The notes: generated by a model not told the origin, from the sequence alone. A stretch of DNA of 64,000 nt from Diphasiastrum complanatum (GCA_029204225.1 CM055109.1:24330422-24394421); one strand, 5' to 3'. Numbered from the stretch's first letter, positions 31,740 through 42,446 are shown. Translations and numbers: made by a program.

Positions 31740-32400
31740 CATCGATATCTTTTACTTTTATATGTTTGAAAATGAATAAAAATAATTCGAGTGTCTAGAA
31801 AGAAAACTTTTTGTGCATGGCAAAATAAACTATCTTCCTCTTTCACAATGCATGACTATGCCTATCAATTTCAAACAAAACAATAGTGATAGAAATCATG
31901 TTTGGTCTTATAGTAACTAACTTTGAAATCATCAATACTATAGTGATTACGTAGCCAAACAATAAAGCATTGAATTATCAGACAAGTAATTCGTCGCGTA
32001 TCTTTTGCGAATTAGTTGTGAATCACAAGACAAATAAGTAGTCGTGAAGAAAATATAGAAACGCATACATTCTGAGACGAAGCTGAATGCAATAAAGGAT
32101 AGTATTGATTCAATATGGAAACGTAACAGAAGTAAATGAGTACAATAAGTTGTGGATCGAAACCATGTACTCTAAGCAATTTTTGAGTGGCTAAAAGAAA
32201 GTTCGAATTAAGCGCAATATTGATAAGCAGTGGCGCAATAGCAATCTCTAAACAACTCTAAGAAGTGAGCCAGAATGCCCAGGAGTGTTCAAGCTCGTAG
32301 GCTTGAGAGAGAGAGAGACCTAACTATTCAAAAGCTTCTGATCATCTTAAAATTGTATAAATATGAATAGCTATTTATACTAAAAAATTAGGTCGTAAAT
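31740..32400 (-). repeat. copia LTR remnant, inverted homologue of 42850-43350
   Basis: Reverse-complemented, this reads a TATA-like TAGTATAAATAGC near 32375-32388, then TCAAGC...CTTGAACACTC, GATTGCTATTGCGC, GCTTAGAGTACATGG(T/C)TTCGATC, GAATCAAT and TGATAGGCATAGTCATGCA, in the same order as 42855-43350. It is therefore a second LTR of that family in the opposite orientation. A CT run lies at 32305-32322. No internal region is attached. Confidence 0.65.
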
Positions 32401-33220
32401 TGCGATTGCCAGTTGGCTGATCTCCGCTGGCATCCATTCGGTTTCTTGTCATTGATTGCTGATAAGTGGTGGGAATTGGTCGTAAAGCATCTGTCTGCAT
32501 AAATGAACCAAACTGGCACTTTTGTAGAAATGAACTAAAGTAGCCATAGGCAACATTGTCGCAAAAAGCGACAATGTCGGGATTTTGTGAAAAACTCGAC
32601 AGTGTTTTAAAAACTGATTTAGGTTGCCCCACACATTGCTAGAGTCAATTTCTTAACATTTGAGACACTTTGAAAAAAGCAAAAAAAATGCGACTCTGCA
32701 TATTTGCTCGCAAATCCTCATGACAGGCGAAAAATGCAAAAAAAGAGACTGCATTTTTCCACAAGATTCCTCACAGGCGAAAAATGCGACACTGTGGTAA
32801 CACTCCATGTAATTCTACAGATTGTGCAAAAACACTTGTAAAACTGCAATCTATGTAATTTTGTTTAATTCTAGACACGTGTACCATCATGGATAACAAA
32901 ATCTATAGAAATTCTCCTTAGAAACAGAGAACGAAATTTGTAATCTTGAGTCATGAATATGCACTCAAGTAAAACCAAAACATCAGTTGATAATTAGTAT
33001 CTTTTCACATAACCATCCTTTTGCCTTTCGTATCATTAAATCATATGAATAGCACTGCTTCTCTCTCTTGGAAAATGATAATCATATATACTATAGTAAT
33101 AAATAAATCATAGATGAAGTTATCCCCAACAATGTGCATGATCTCTCTATAGTCAATTTTCTTGAAGCTAAGATGTTATCATATTTCAAAAATATTAATG
33201 AACATTCAATCAATTTTTGG
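32401..33220. other. repeat debris without a gene
   Basis: Contains a roughly 60-bp direct repeat (GCGAAAAATGCAAAAAA / GGCGAAAAATGCGACACTG near 32715 and 32775). At 32876-32965 is a fragment of the copia pre-integrase region of the array unit, here on the plus strand (IMDNKIYRNSP, ILSHEYAL). No gene. Confidence 0.5.
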
Positions 33221-33224
33221 CCTA

Positions 33225-33505
33225 TGATGGCATTGCATTTGATGAACTGCTCGAAATAGAATTTCATATTCACAAAGGCAAGACTAGCCCCATGTCATGA
33301 TATCTCATCACCCAAGCCTCCACTTGGCAAGAGACAAATGCAGACCAAGTCACAAGTGAAAGGTAGACATTCAAGAACATGTGTGACAATAGATCAATTT
33401 AAGCAACAAATACTAAAGAGTTCAACCATGAAGCAAGAATCTCCAAGTACATCCAAGCCATTTGCTATGATTGATCATTGTGTGATGTGCATTACATGAT
33501 ATAAA
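33225..33505. repeat. dispersed repeat, direct homologue at 49773-50052
   Basis: About 280 bp are shared with 49773-50052, including AAGGCAAGACTAGCCCCATG, CCCAAGCCTCCACTTGGCAA and TTGCTATGATTGATCATTGT, with roughly one difference per 15 bases in the parts I compared. At 49.8-50.1 kb it lies just downstream of a minus-strand copia RNase H and PPT, so it is probably LTR sequence. Confidence 0.75.
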
Positions 33506-34019
33506 ATCTCAAGATCTAGTATAAGGACACTACTTGTAGTGCTAACTTATTTTTGAACTGGATCATCTTCAACAAGAGATTCGCGACATAGACAAAGTGT
33601 GATTGATTTTGCATGAATTGTAGGATCATCATTTGATACCTGAATACATCATACATGGTTAAAGGTCTTATAATTTTCTAACTTTCATGTTCAAACCTAT
33701 AGTAAATATATGATAATTATGCTTGTAAACATCCAATCGTATGGAAAATCAATTTCATTAATTTGGTTCGATTTTCTTTTTTGCTTATTAACAGAAGATA
33801 CTTTTGATGGTAAGTTATATGTTTTGGTTCCAACTCATAATCGAATTTAGGACTTAAGAAAATTATGGAGTGTGAATGCCTAGAAGTTCACATATTTTGA
33901 GAAATGGGAACATGTTTAAAACTAGGGTCTATAACTAATCGCATCAACTACAAAATATGTATCAATGTATTGCATACAAATTTCTACATAAAAATTTCAG
34001 AAAGAACATATAATACACT
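33506..34019. other. no recognisable gene
   Basis: AT-rich; no motif and no frame. Confidence 0.5.
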
Positions 34020-35190
34020 ACAACTTCAAGGCATTTGCTATTGAAGGTCTTCTTGAGATCGACGCAAACAACAAATGGTAATATTATTGCTGGAAAGTTG
34101 TCCTTTTAATGACTTCTACCTCGTCTAACCACTAACCAACATCATTGCCAAATGGGACACGTATACTACCTCGTTCTTAATTACTACTTAGTACTAGCAC
34201 CCGTCGACTGAACTTGTCTTTTAATGCTATCTTTTCTTATAATAATGCTATCACTTCGACCCCCTCACATCATACATCCAAATTGGCTCGCAACACCGCA
34301 AAACCACAAAACACCGCACAACTGCAACAAACCTGCTAATGTGCAACAATATAGAAATGTCCTTAGTTACCATAGTCAAACCAAAAAATCTATTATTGTT
34401 GCCCTCATAATCTAATTTTTGTTCCCTTCTTTCCCTTTCCCATGAAATTCGTCCTTGCTTTTTGTAAGAAACATTCCTAACTATGTATAGTATCTTGAAT
34501 CAACAACCACGTACACATACAATTGATTATCAACCGCATTTTATTCATCATATTTTGGTATTCAAAATGATGTCCAACTATAGCATAATATTATCGTTTA
34601 CAATTTAGTCATGCGTCTTCCACAACTGCTTGTTGTAGAAAGCAGACCATACAATATGAGTAGTCCAACAAAAATTCACAACACCATGTTGATGCCAAAT
34701 AACTGGTACTCTGTGTTCTAGATTTCGAATTCTCGCATCTGTTGTCTTGCTCATTCCGCCATATGTTGTTATCCTTTCCAAATCAATTATTGTAAATTTA
34801 CTAGGTCGCCAAACTCCTCTTCAATGGTTGCATCATTAGGCTATCTCCTGTGTTGCAGAGGTCTCCTTGGTATGTCCTCGTCAGCCATGTCTTCCTTACA
34901 ACATTCATAACAATGGAACAACAAATTACCCCACTCAACTTATAAGCTCCAACCCATGATCTTTACTTCACAATTGATCAATACACTATAATTTCAATGC
35001 ATTTGCTATCGAAGGTCTTCTTGAGATCGACGCAAATGGTAATATTATTGTTCCAAAGTTGACCTTTTAATGAGCTCTACCTCATCTAACCACTAACCAA
35101 CGCCATTGCTAAACGGGATACATATACCACCTCATTCTTAATTACTACTTAATGCTAGCACCCGTCGGCTCATTTTCTGAGAGAGAAGGA
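34020..35190 (-). repeat. dispersed repeat, inverted homologue of 14440-15260 and of the array unit
   Basis: Read on the minus strand, 35190 to 34020 follows 14440-15260 and then the array text (AACATTCC, CAACAATAATAGA, TGGTTTGACTATGGTAACTA). The segment with CACCCGTCG(A/G)CT and AACCACTAACCAAC occurs twice inside it (34100-34215 and 35050-35175). It is a fuller copy of the family that contributed part of the 1444-bp unit. Confidence 0.75.
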
Positions 35191-35194
35191 TGTC

Positions 35195-35380
35195 GAATTA
35201 TGTTGCTATCATACCAATAACATGTTGGTTGATATTCCCACAAAGCCTTTTCCAAAGGGTAAACACATTACCTTAGTTAGTTTGGATGAAGAATTGATCG
35301 AGTTTCCAATGACGTGTCTTGAAGTCTACATGATTGATGGTTGGCAAAGATTATCTAAAATTGTGAATACTAAAAAGTGA
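35195..35380 (+). pseudogene. copia RNase H C-terminal fragment
   Basis: The plus strand reads VELCCYHTNNMLVDIPTKP, FPKGKHITLVSLDEELIEF, then a stop after KIVNTKK. D(I)PTKP is the copia pol terminus. Related fragments lie at 51920-52020, 53965-54065, 54430-54530 and 55320-55420. Confidence 0.7.
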
Positions 35381-36449
35381 ATAACTTTAATATTAATCAT
35401 GATTATTGTGAGTGCTAATCGTTATTATAATAAGTATTGATCCTTATTACTTGTGAATATTGATCGCGTTTACTAAAATATTATGAGTACTTATCATTAT
35501 TATTGTGAATATAAGAGTTGTGAATATTTGAGGATCATTGCCAACTTGATCTGCCTTTCAGAAATTTGTTTCTTTTTGACCAAAATTCCAAAATGGCGAA
35601 CATATTTTGTGGCCAAATATTAAACCCTTTGTAAGAAACTATCATCAAACGAAGATCACCTATTATGTGCAATCTTAACTCTACAATTGTAAAAACTGTT
35701 AACTACTTTTGTGGTAGTGAATGTGATAGTGTAAGATCTTGCAACTTAAAACGTTAAAAGAAACAAATGAATCTCACCATAACTGAACTTACCAATAACC
35801 ACCTGTTTAGCAAAAAAACTTCTAAATGCATTTGTTTGTATCTCGAAGATAAAATTGTAATAAAAAAGATCTCCTTTATCAATCCAACAATTTCACCATT
35901 ATGGAAAGGCCTTTGTGGTATGACACCACGAGGTTTTTGTTTTATTCAGAGAAAAAGAATGAATCCCAACACCTAAATAGGAATCTCATGTTCTTAGAAT
36001 TCCGTTAACCTAATCAATTGCTTGATTATCTAGATGAGTACTCGTTTACTCCAGGCGTAAATCCAATCATGGTAGTGATAAGACCTGCCAACAAACAAGT
36101 ACAGCTAAGATATTGCAACCCATGATATAAGCCTTGTGTCTGATTATATGCCAGTTTGAAATACGCACATAGCCAGATAAAAAGTTAGAACAACATTGCC
36201 GGTGAAATAGGTAAGAAAAGTATTGTCACTATGCAGAGAATGTACCAAGCAGGCAGTAGTGTTTACTCTATACGCTAATAGTGATGTTAACCTTGATTGA
36301 TTTGGGCTTTCTGGTTCTTACAATGCTTACCTCAGAATCTTAACATTGAATATTGAATGGTACACTATCTACCTAAGCCACGCTGAGGACAAAAAGAACA
36401 ACAGTTGTATAGTTTAACTGCACAAAAATAATATCACAAAGTTGAAGAT

Positions 36450-37200
36450 CACCTTTGCATCGTCAACAATCGACTTGTGCATCACATCCAAGGCACAAAA
36501 CTTCCCTCCCTACCGTTTTTGTATAGTAACCAGATTCCAGTTTGGTTTGACAACCCAGTCTAGATTCGGATTTCCTTCATGCTGTGAAAGGTAGCAAGAA
36601 AACGATAAGTTTTGAGGTCATATACGCAAATAGATACTCGTAACAACGTAGGCATTCTCCAACCTCCATTGACATTGCTGGTACTGCCAAGGTTTTATAG
36701 ATTCTAATTTTATTTTAACTTAGATTGCAAAAGAGGCCAATCTATAAACAAATAGAAATTAAGAGCACAACAAGATAGTAGCACACTTCAGACAGACCAT
36801 GTCTATTCTTGTATTAGGTTTCTCTGGCTAAAAATCCTTTACTTGATGCAAGTTGCAGCAGCAAAATTTCTATTTGTTTTATGCTAAGTCCATGTCCAGT
36901 GTAATTCGAATGGAAAAGCAAAGACAGACCATTAGCCTGCAGAATGCACGTGTAACAATCGCAAGACATACTTACCTAATTAAGACGTCTTGGGGATGTG
37001 GACATTACCTGACTTCTGGGTGGAATGACAACACAACGGCTGAGTGAAAAAAGGGAGCCACACTTTGTCAAACGCATCGACTGAACGCTGGGATTATAAG
37101 CTTCAATGACACAGGCTATCGGCAGTTGACAACACATGACAAAGATACAAGGATCATTTACAACTAGGGAGGCAACTTAGGAGGCGTAAATAGGATGCTG
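36450..37200 (-). other. exon-like conserved frames downstream of SPH copy 1
   Basis: Three minus-strand frames persist in both duplicate segments and are bounded by splice-like signals. 37010-37162 (LVVNDPCIF, VIEAYNPSVQS, SLFSLSRCVVIPPRSQ) runs from TCCCTAG to a GTAATG donor. 36560-36680 contains NGGWRMPTLLRVSICVYDLK and FLATFHSMKEIR. 36465-36530 (KFCALDVMHKSIVDDAK) ends at a GTGATC donor. YNP and YDLKT text is faintly reminiscent of kelch repeats, but I do not claim that. The first frame is in phase with a possible GTAAGG donor near the end of the SPH frame. Unrecognised; could be exons of one host gene. Confidence 0.35.
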
Positions 37201-37400
37201 GACAGCAAGACAGGTTGAAGTCCTGAGCTGTACATCGAGAGTTCGGGAGCACGAATGTCCTGTGGAAGCCAGCAACGACTGTGCCAGGGGAGCTTCAGAG
37301 GTCGTTGCGTGGCAAAAGAGGGAATGCGCATTCATTTTAGATTTTTGCAATATGTAATTTAATATTCCAAAATCACGAGCAGGACTCATACCATGACACT

Positions 37401-37754
37401 TTAGCAGCTAGCTATACAATCGAAAGAATTAGCGGAGAAAGAAGGTTTAGCCTTACGTCCAAGTTCAATTTCCAAAGTCCATATCTGCAGGTTGGCTGCC
37501 TGCAATGTCATGCCATCCCTTCTTGTGAAATCACAGATGTATTCGGTTTGTTCATTTGCAGTGAAATTATACGACCAACTGAGACCACTGCGCACCACAT
37601 GGACGCCCAAAGATTTAGTCCCATGTGAACAACTCGCTGTTATGAAATCATCATATAGGTTTGTTACGCTAAAGGAAGCATCTAGAGATGAAGCGGAAGA
37701 CACCTGAAGTAGAAACAAGGTGGCAAACATAGATAAAAAGTGAATGATCGCCAT
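37401..37754 (-). CDS. S-protein homologue (SPH, self-incompatibility S1 family), copy 1
   Basis: 117-aa frame from ATG at 37754. Residues 1 to about 23 form a secretion signal (MAIIHFLSMFATLFLLQV then SSASS). The body has the S1-family pattern: FSVTNL, Cys in ITASCSHGTKSLGVHVV, and WSYNFTANEQTEYICDF, that is, the W-x-F ... T-x-x-x-C-D-F core. The usual final third with its Cys pair and C-T-W motif is not seen; instead the frame ends LGRKAKPSFSANSFDCIASC. The frame may be truncated or use a GTAAGG splice donor near 37455. The family encodes small secreted plant proteins, some of them self-incompatibility determinants or signals. An upstream in-frame ATG at 37784 lies in the GA/GC repeat; the inner ATG is preferred because copy 2 keeps only that one and the signal peptide starts there. 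Confidence 0.7.
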   Translation of the reverse strand: MAIIHFLSMFATLFLLQVSSASSLDASFSVTNLYDDFITASCSHGTKSLGVHVVRSGLSWSYNFTANEQTEYICDFTRRDGMTLQAANLQIWTLEIELGRKAKPSFSANSFDCIASC

Positions 37755-37755
37755 A

Positions 37756-37820
37756 GGGGGAGAGAGAGAGACAGCGCGCGGCACAGAGCGAGCGAGAGAG
37801 AGAGAGAGAGAGACAGAGAG
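37756..37820. repeat. GA-rich microsatellite in the presumed SPH 5-prime UTR
   Basis: Interrupted (GA)n run with a CGCGCGGC island. On the gene strand it is a CT-rich leader between TATA and ATG. It is about 30-35 bp longer than in copy 2, where it is a cleaner GA run. Confidence 0.8.
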
Positions 37821-37844
37821 CGTGCTTTACCTTTGTGTACTTGC

Positions 37845-37850
37845 TTTATA
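37845..37850 (-). promoter_or_regulatory. TATA box of SPH copy 1
   Basis: Minus-strand TATAAA inside CTTTATAAAG, about 90 bp before the ATG. The same motif and its flank are conserved in copy 2 at 57710-57715, where it lies about 55 bp before the ATG. Confidence 0.6.
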
Positions 37851-38010
37851 AAGACACTAGAGACGACATTAGCTGGAGTTGAAAAATTTCAAACCAAAAG
37901 CGACGGTGCTAAATTTCAAATGAGTAATGCCCCCTAAAACCAGTTCCAGCGGGAGCATTCGAATTAGAAAGCACTAATTCTTAGTTCCTGCTACTTTAGC
38001 CATTAGCGCC

Positions 38011-38525
38011 TTATCGTGATTTTGAAATTTTTTTTCTTTCTTTTCGAAACGCAATTTTTGGCCTTCTGATGGAGCGAAACGGCCAAAAATCACGATTTTG
38101 GGCCAAAAAAAACGAAAAACTGGCCTCCGGAATATATTTTTGTTTGTAAACTAATAAAAACGAATTGACTTTTAAACACTTTTTTTGAGGTTCTGAGGTC
38201 AAACAGACTAAATCCATGGCGAAATGAAAATGTATTCCAAAGGTCAATTTTTAAAAAAATGATATCCTTCTGAAAAAAATAAATTATTTGTTATGTGAAT
38301 GGCTAATGAAAGTGAGGTAGTCTTAGTTTGAATGTGAAGGGGGACACAAAAGTGGGTTGATTAAAATTCATAAGCAAGTTTCAAATTTGAAATGTACTTG
38401 GGCATTAAATGACGCTTGCAAGTCTATGTCTCACCTAGAGCAATAGTTGTTGTCCTATTATTGGCTACTAGGTACTGTGTGTAGCAATTGTTGGTTACTA
38501 GGTACTTTCAAGTGTATCCATATAG
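38011..38525. other. no recognisable gene
   Basis: Duplicate text AGTTGTTG(T/G)...GGTTACTAGGTACT near 38460-38505. No coding signal. Confidence 0.45.
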
Positions 38526-38655
38526 GGTTAATGCTAGAGGTGTACTTTGTGGGCCCACACTTGATTTAAATTACACCATTGAATCTGCCATGTCATATGG
38601 ACCATTCCTACTCAATTGTCACACTTTTATTGGTACACCTGTCGTCATTAACACT
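38526..38655. mobile_element. short foldback MITE candidate (about 130 bp)
   Basis: The left end GGTTAATGCTAGAGGTGTAC and the reverse complement of the right end (AGTGTTAATGACGACAGGTGTAC) form imperfect inverted repeats around GTTAATG...AGGTGTAC. The interior also partly pairs (GGGCCCACACTTGA against GTCACACTT). Target duplication unclear. Confidence 0.5.
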
Positions 38656-38679
38656 AATCCAGATTAGTGAAGAGGCCCT

Positions 38680-38880
38680 TTTTGAGTTCAAAAAAGGCCC
38701 TAATGGCTTCAAAACTTTGATTAAGTTGATCAGTTCGGACTAATTTTCAAACGCCTTTTGGCCTTCTTCTTATTACCCTTTTTAGTTTTCCTTTTGGCTT
38801 TTGTCACTCCCTTAAGAAGGTTCATTAGAGGCAATGCAATTAAGACATAGTCTTTAATGAATTTGTAAAAAAAACCTGTG
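38680..38880 (-). pseudogene. gypsy RT-RNase H junction fragment
   Basis: The minus strand holds the KENQKGNKKKAKR-like text followed by LKIS, homologous to the plus-strand start at 28023. It continues the RT at 38895-39182. Pol is lost beyond about 38680. Confidence 0.6.
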
Positions 38881-38894
38881 AAGCCCAAAAAATA

Positions 38895-39848
38895 TTATAC
38901 TTCCCTAATGGTTTTCAGGATAGGCCAATCACGAACTTTTTGGACCTTATCGTAGTCGATCTCAAGAACTCGATCGGAAATGATATGTTCCAAATACTTG
39001 AGTCTTGTTTGAAAGAACTCACATTTAGACTCCTTAGCATAAAGCTTTATCTGCCTTAGATTATCTATGACTATACGCAAATGTGCCTCATGCTCCTCAA
39101 GAGTCTTACTGTAAAACAATATGTTATCCAAAAGTACCATGAGAAACTTCCCCAGATATGGATGGAGAATATCGTTCATCATCTATTGGAAGGTTGCGGG
39201 GCATTAGTTAGACCAAAAGGTAAAACTAAAAATTTGTAATGGTCATACCTAGAACAAGAAGCAGTTTCAATAAACATCTCCCTCGTGTATTCTAATTTGA
39301 TGGTACCCCAACCTAAGGTCCAATTTGGTGAAATTCTTATCACCATTCAATCGGTCCATTAAGTCGTCCATCCCAGGTAAGGGATAATGGTTCTTAATTG
39401 TCATTTTATTAAGCTTTTTGTAATCGACACAAACATGAATACCACCATATTTTTTGTCGGTTAACAAAACAGGAGCTCTCCAAGGGGATTTACTAGGCCT
39501 TATATGGCCTTTACATAAGAACTCCTTATGTTGGCTAGCAAATTCATCTTCTTCCTTTGGCCTCATCTTATAAGGAAAAAGCGATAAAGAGGAGCTTTCC
39601 AGAAGAAGATCTATGTGATGGTCTACTTCCCGTGAGGGGGGAAGACCCTCAGGCAACTGCTCAAGGAATATATCATTATATTGCTCCCTAAGTCTTTTAA
39701 AGATTTTTCCCTCAGGCGAAGAATCTAGATTGACATCAAAAAAAGACAATGGTTTAGGAAAAGATGATACATCATTATGAGTACTAAAAGCATCCATGTA
39801 TGATTTATTTTTCATATAACATAAATGCAAATGATACTCAGAATCCAA
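38895..39848 (-). pseudogene. Ty3/gypsy reverse transcriptase, frame-broken
   Basis: The minus strand reads a long frame (39267-39848) with REQYNDIFLEQLPEGLPPSR, DHHIDLL, YKMRPKEEDEFASQHKEFL, SPWRAPVLLTDKKYGGIHVC, DYKKLNKMTIKNHYPLPGMD and KLDLRLGYHQIRI. A second frame (38895-39182) carries MMNDILHPYLGKFLMVLLDN, ILFYSKTLEEHEAHL and CEFFQTRLKYLEHIIS. The active-site Y/F-x-D-D appears as LLDNILFYS, so the second Asp is changed to Asn. A break between 39183 and 39266 separates the halves. Strong family match, not functional. Confidence 0.88.
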
Positions 39849-39989
39849 AATACATTGATTAGCCTTATGAGCAATTACAAAAGGTAGATCAGGCTCGTCG
39901 CCTTAAAGACAAGCCAACGAGTCATTATGCAAGAAATAAATACTATGAGATACATAATCTTTCTTTAAGGACTCATTCCTAGCATAAAA

Positions 39990-40295
39990 CTACTCTTTAC
40001 CTGGAATTAAATCAACCTTATCAAGATTCGTAACATGAAAAGATAAACTATCTATATAGTTTTGAATCCTCAATGGCATGTGGGGGACAATTAAAGTGGT
40101 CCCAGACCTGCTACTCACCACCGTTTGCCATCCTAACCACGTACTTGTGGTCACTTGGTACGGTTGCCGACTACAGCTTCTGCACCAACTTAGCATGAAT
40201 AAAATTATGCATAGAACCATTGTCAAAAGAGCACTCACAGGTTGGCTACCTATGAACCCACTCATACGAATGAGGTCCGAAAATCGTAGTGTCAA
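39990..40295 (-). pseudogene. gypsy aspartic protease region, broken
   Basis: In the appropriate frame the minus strand reads CSFDNGSMHNFIHAKLVQKL, equivalent to the DSGSTHNFI active-site motif of plant gypsy proteases but with Asn in place of Ser/Thr. The frame then breaks, and text continues into LIPGKE and the RT linker. Confidence 0.7.
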
Positions 40296-40395
40296 AACAA
40301 CAATTCATACAAATTGTTTCATTCTTAAAAGATACATCAATACAAGAAATAGAAGATCAATTACCTGGTGCCTTAAAGGAGTAGCCACCCTTCTT

Positions 40396-40870
40396 TCATC
40401 TCTTCAGACAGTCCTTGGAAAGGTACCCCTTCTCCATACAAGAGAAACATAGCCCGTCACCTTTGGTTTTATCAATGTCAGCTCTCTCCAACCGAGGGTG
40501 CTTCTTTTTCTTTCCTGAAGGGGAAGCTTTGTCGATCACTTGCTCATTGCCCTTTTGAAAGGATGGCTCGTAGAGGGTTTGTCTTTGACTTTGGGATTTT
40601 GCTGCTCTTTGCAGGTCATAGTGTGCGTGTTGTCGTAAATCCAAACAAAACCCCTCTAAGGACTGTGGCTGATTATGGCGGAACTCCAACTGATATTCTT
40701 TGGGCAAGCCCAAAATGAAATGTAGCTTAAGGAGAACTCTGTCTATGTGGTTAAAAAACTGCGAAGCAGCCTCTTGGAAGTCTTGTAAGTAGATGTCCAA
40801 GGGCTTCATCCCCATTTGCAATGTGGCAAATCGACGATAATATTTAAAATCGTCAAGGATAAGCATAAAG
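40396..40870 (-). pseudogene. Ty3/gypsy Gag C-terminal part with altered zinc knuckle
   Basis: A 156-aa minus-strand frame: FKYYRRFATLQMGMKPLDIY, LQDFQEAASQFFN, LHFILGLPKEYQLEF, then a basic stretch GKKKKHPRLER and a knuckle CFSCMEKGYLSKDC. The knuckle His is replaced by Tyr, so zinc binding is doubtful. Upstream Gag is lost near 40870. It is followed by protease and RT in the correct order. Confidence 0.8.
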
Positions 40871-41210
40871 GTAGCCTTAAAGGCTACCTAGAAGTCATCC
40901 CAGTTAGAATTAAAGTACAATCACCGTGTTACTATATTGTGCCTATAGTTTTAAACCTATATCACCCATTGCGGTAGAGACTCGGTCAGTCTAGTTTCAG
41001 AAGTAGCTGGTTTCCTACATGATATGCAAGAAATGCTATGAATTGCACGTGAGAATGTCTAGTGTACCTAGGATGGGGACTGACATTATGCAAGTCTGAA
41101 AAGATCACCGAGAGACTTCCAAGTGGAAGATTGGGTATTTTTTGAGAATCTCGATGGATTCAAGTGTAATGCATATCAGCTAGCATTATTAATCATCCCC
41201 TAGATATTGA
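40871..41210. other. gypsy-linked debris, no gene
   Basis: Orientation switches here from the minus-strand gypsy to a plus-strand gypsy fragment. Text at 40890-40935 is gag-like on the minus strand but too short to assign. Confidence 0.4.
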
Positions 41211-41310
41211 GGACCATTTAAAATCTTGAAAAAGATCGGATCCTTAGCTTACCAATCGAGATTCTCGGATGGATCTCAAGTGCATCCCATATTTCATGTA
41301 AGCCGTCTCT
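41211..41310 (+). pseudogene. Ty3/gypsy integrase C-terminal fragment
   Basis: The plus strand reads LKKIGSLAYQSRFSDGSQ then VHPIFHVS, the well-known K-I-G-x-x-A-Y...H-x-V-F-H-V-S block before the chromodomain. It lies about 230 bp before a polypurine tract and LTR start, as expected for the 3-prime end of a gypsy element. Confidence 0.8.
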
Positions 41311-41530
41311 GAAAGAGTCTATGTGAAGGAGAGCATCTGATCTAGAGATCAATTGGACCTGTTGGATGAATCATCGGATGTATCTTGTCTTGAACCCGAA
41401 AAGATCTTGGATAGTTACCGAGCATCTGGTTCAATAGAAGGGATGTACGGATGATGATGATTCTTGGGAACAGGAAGGAAGCTTAAGGAGGTTCTTTCCT
41501 AGTTTTAAGTTATGATGATAGGATTTGAAT

Positions 41531-41543
41531 AAGGGGGGATGAA
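41531..41543 (+). promoter_or_regulatory. polypurine tract of a gypsy element
   Basis: AAGGGGGGATGAA directly precedes the TGTCATGCCC LTR start. Confidence 0.7.
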
Positions 41544-41995
41544 TGTCATGCCCATGACTGGTCTCGGGTAGCATGTCCACGATAGGGACTGGTAGACCAA
41601 CAACCCGTAAGTTAAATGTGACTATAAGGGATTTGGTGTACATGGTCATAATTAATGGTTGTAGGCCGAAACACATGGTGGTGGAGCTGGTATGGATCTA
41701 TCAGTGAGTCATTGGGGAACTGGATGACATGGCCCAGATAGGCTGTAGTGGTGTCCAGTGAGGTGTCACAGTGCACTACTAGTGGTGCATGGGCCTTGGA
41801 GGGTATAAGTATACCTGCTAAGCTCTCACTAGTGTATGCTTGATAGCATGACCGGTGGCAGGATGCTGCTGGTGTGATGCCTCATTCCTCTCTGAGTGAT
41901 TAATCCATAGCTTGGGGGCTAGATCTGTTCGATCTAGGTTGGTTGGGTTGGTTTGTCCACCATCAGGTTCCCTTGTGTTGCTTGTGTTTGGCATG
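41544..41995 (+). mobile_element. gypsy 3-prime LTR, probably truncated
   Basis: It begins TGTCATGCCCATGACTGG after the PPT. A TATA-like GGGTATAAGTATACC lies near 41798. The right end is not clear; copia sequence starts by about 42010. Confidence 0.6.
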
Positions 41996-42009
41996 CTTAG
42001 AATAGGATC

Positions 42010-42390
42010 CTTTGGATAGAGGACTTTATAACAATGGTCCTATTTCATGGAACAGTCGCAAGCAATCATCAATAGCTCTATCTTGCACTAAATTAGAGTA
42101 TATCACAGCCTCTCAAGCTACAAAGAAAGCAATTTGGTTGAGAAACTTACTATCAGATATATGTTTGAATCAATATGCTCTAACAATCTTATTTTGTGAA
42201 TATCATAGTGTCATTGCCTTATTGGCCAACCCTAGGTTTCAATTCATGAGTAAGAACATTGAAATCAAGTATCACTATGTTAGAAACAAATTTCTCGACA
42301 AAGAGGTTAACTTGCAGTACTCTCGAACGCAAGAAATGAAATTAGACATTTTTACTGAAGCATTAAGCTTGGATTCACACAAAAAGTAAT
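42010..42390 (+). pseudogene. copia RNase H C-terminal fragment
   Basis: Plus-strand frame with GPISWNSRKQSSIALSCTKL, EYITASQATKKAIWLRNLL, ILFCEYHSVIALLANPRFQ, SKNIEIKYHYVRNKF and DIFTEALSLD. The catalytic E of S-x-T-E-A-E-Y is altered (SCTKLEY) and CDNQ is changed to CEYHS. It runs into a PPT and LTR, so it is the 3-prime end of a 5-prime-truncated element. Confidence 0.85.
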
Positions 42391-42434
42391 GTGCAGAACT
42401 AAGTTTGAAGGTCAAGGAATTCAAGGATTCAGAT

Positions 42435-42446
42435 TAAGGGGAAGTG
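42435..42446 (+). promoter_or_regulatory. polypurine tract of the copia fragment
   Basis: ATTAAGGGGAAG immediately before the TGTTGGATTATT LTR start. Confidence 0.75.

Larger units (their letters stand above)
35390..38010. repeat. duplicated segment A (SPH copy 1); direct homologue at 55440-57880
   Basis: About 2.5 kb are collinear with 55440-57880 in the same orientation, with scattered substitutions and indels. It carries an SPH-type gene on the minus strand and several short exon-like frames downstream of it. The boundary on the right is near the ends of matched text TTAGTTCCT(G/A)CTACTTTAGCCATTAG. Confidence 0.88.

Noticed and set aside
37740-37937. Plus-strand frame rich in R-E repeats
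   Set aside because: It is a translation of the (GA)n microsatellite in the SPH leader, on the wrong strand.
38011-38247. 78-aa minus-strand frame with F/K-rich text
   Set aside because: Low-complexity AT-rich translation with no conservation elsewhere.
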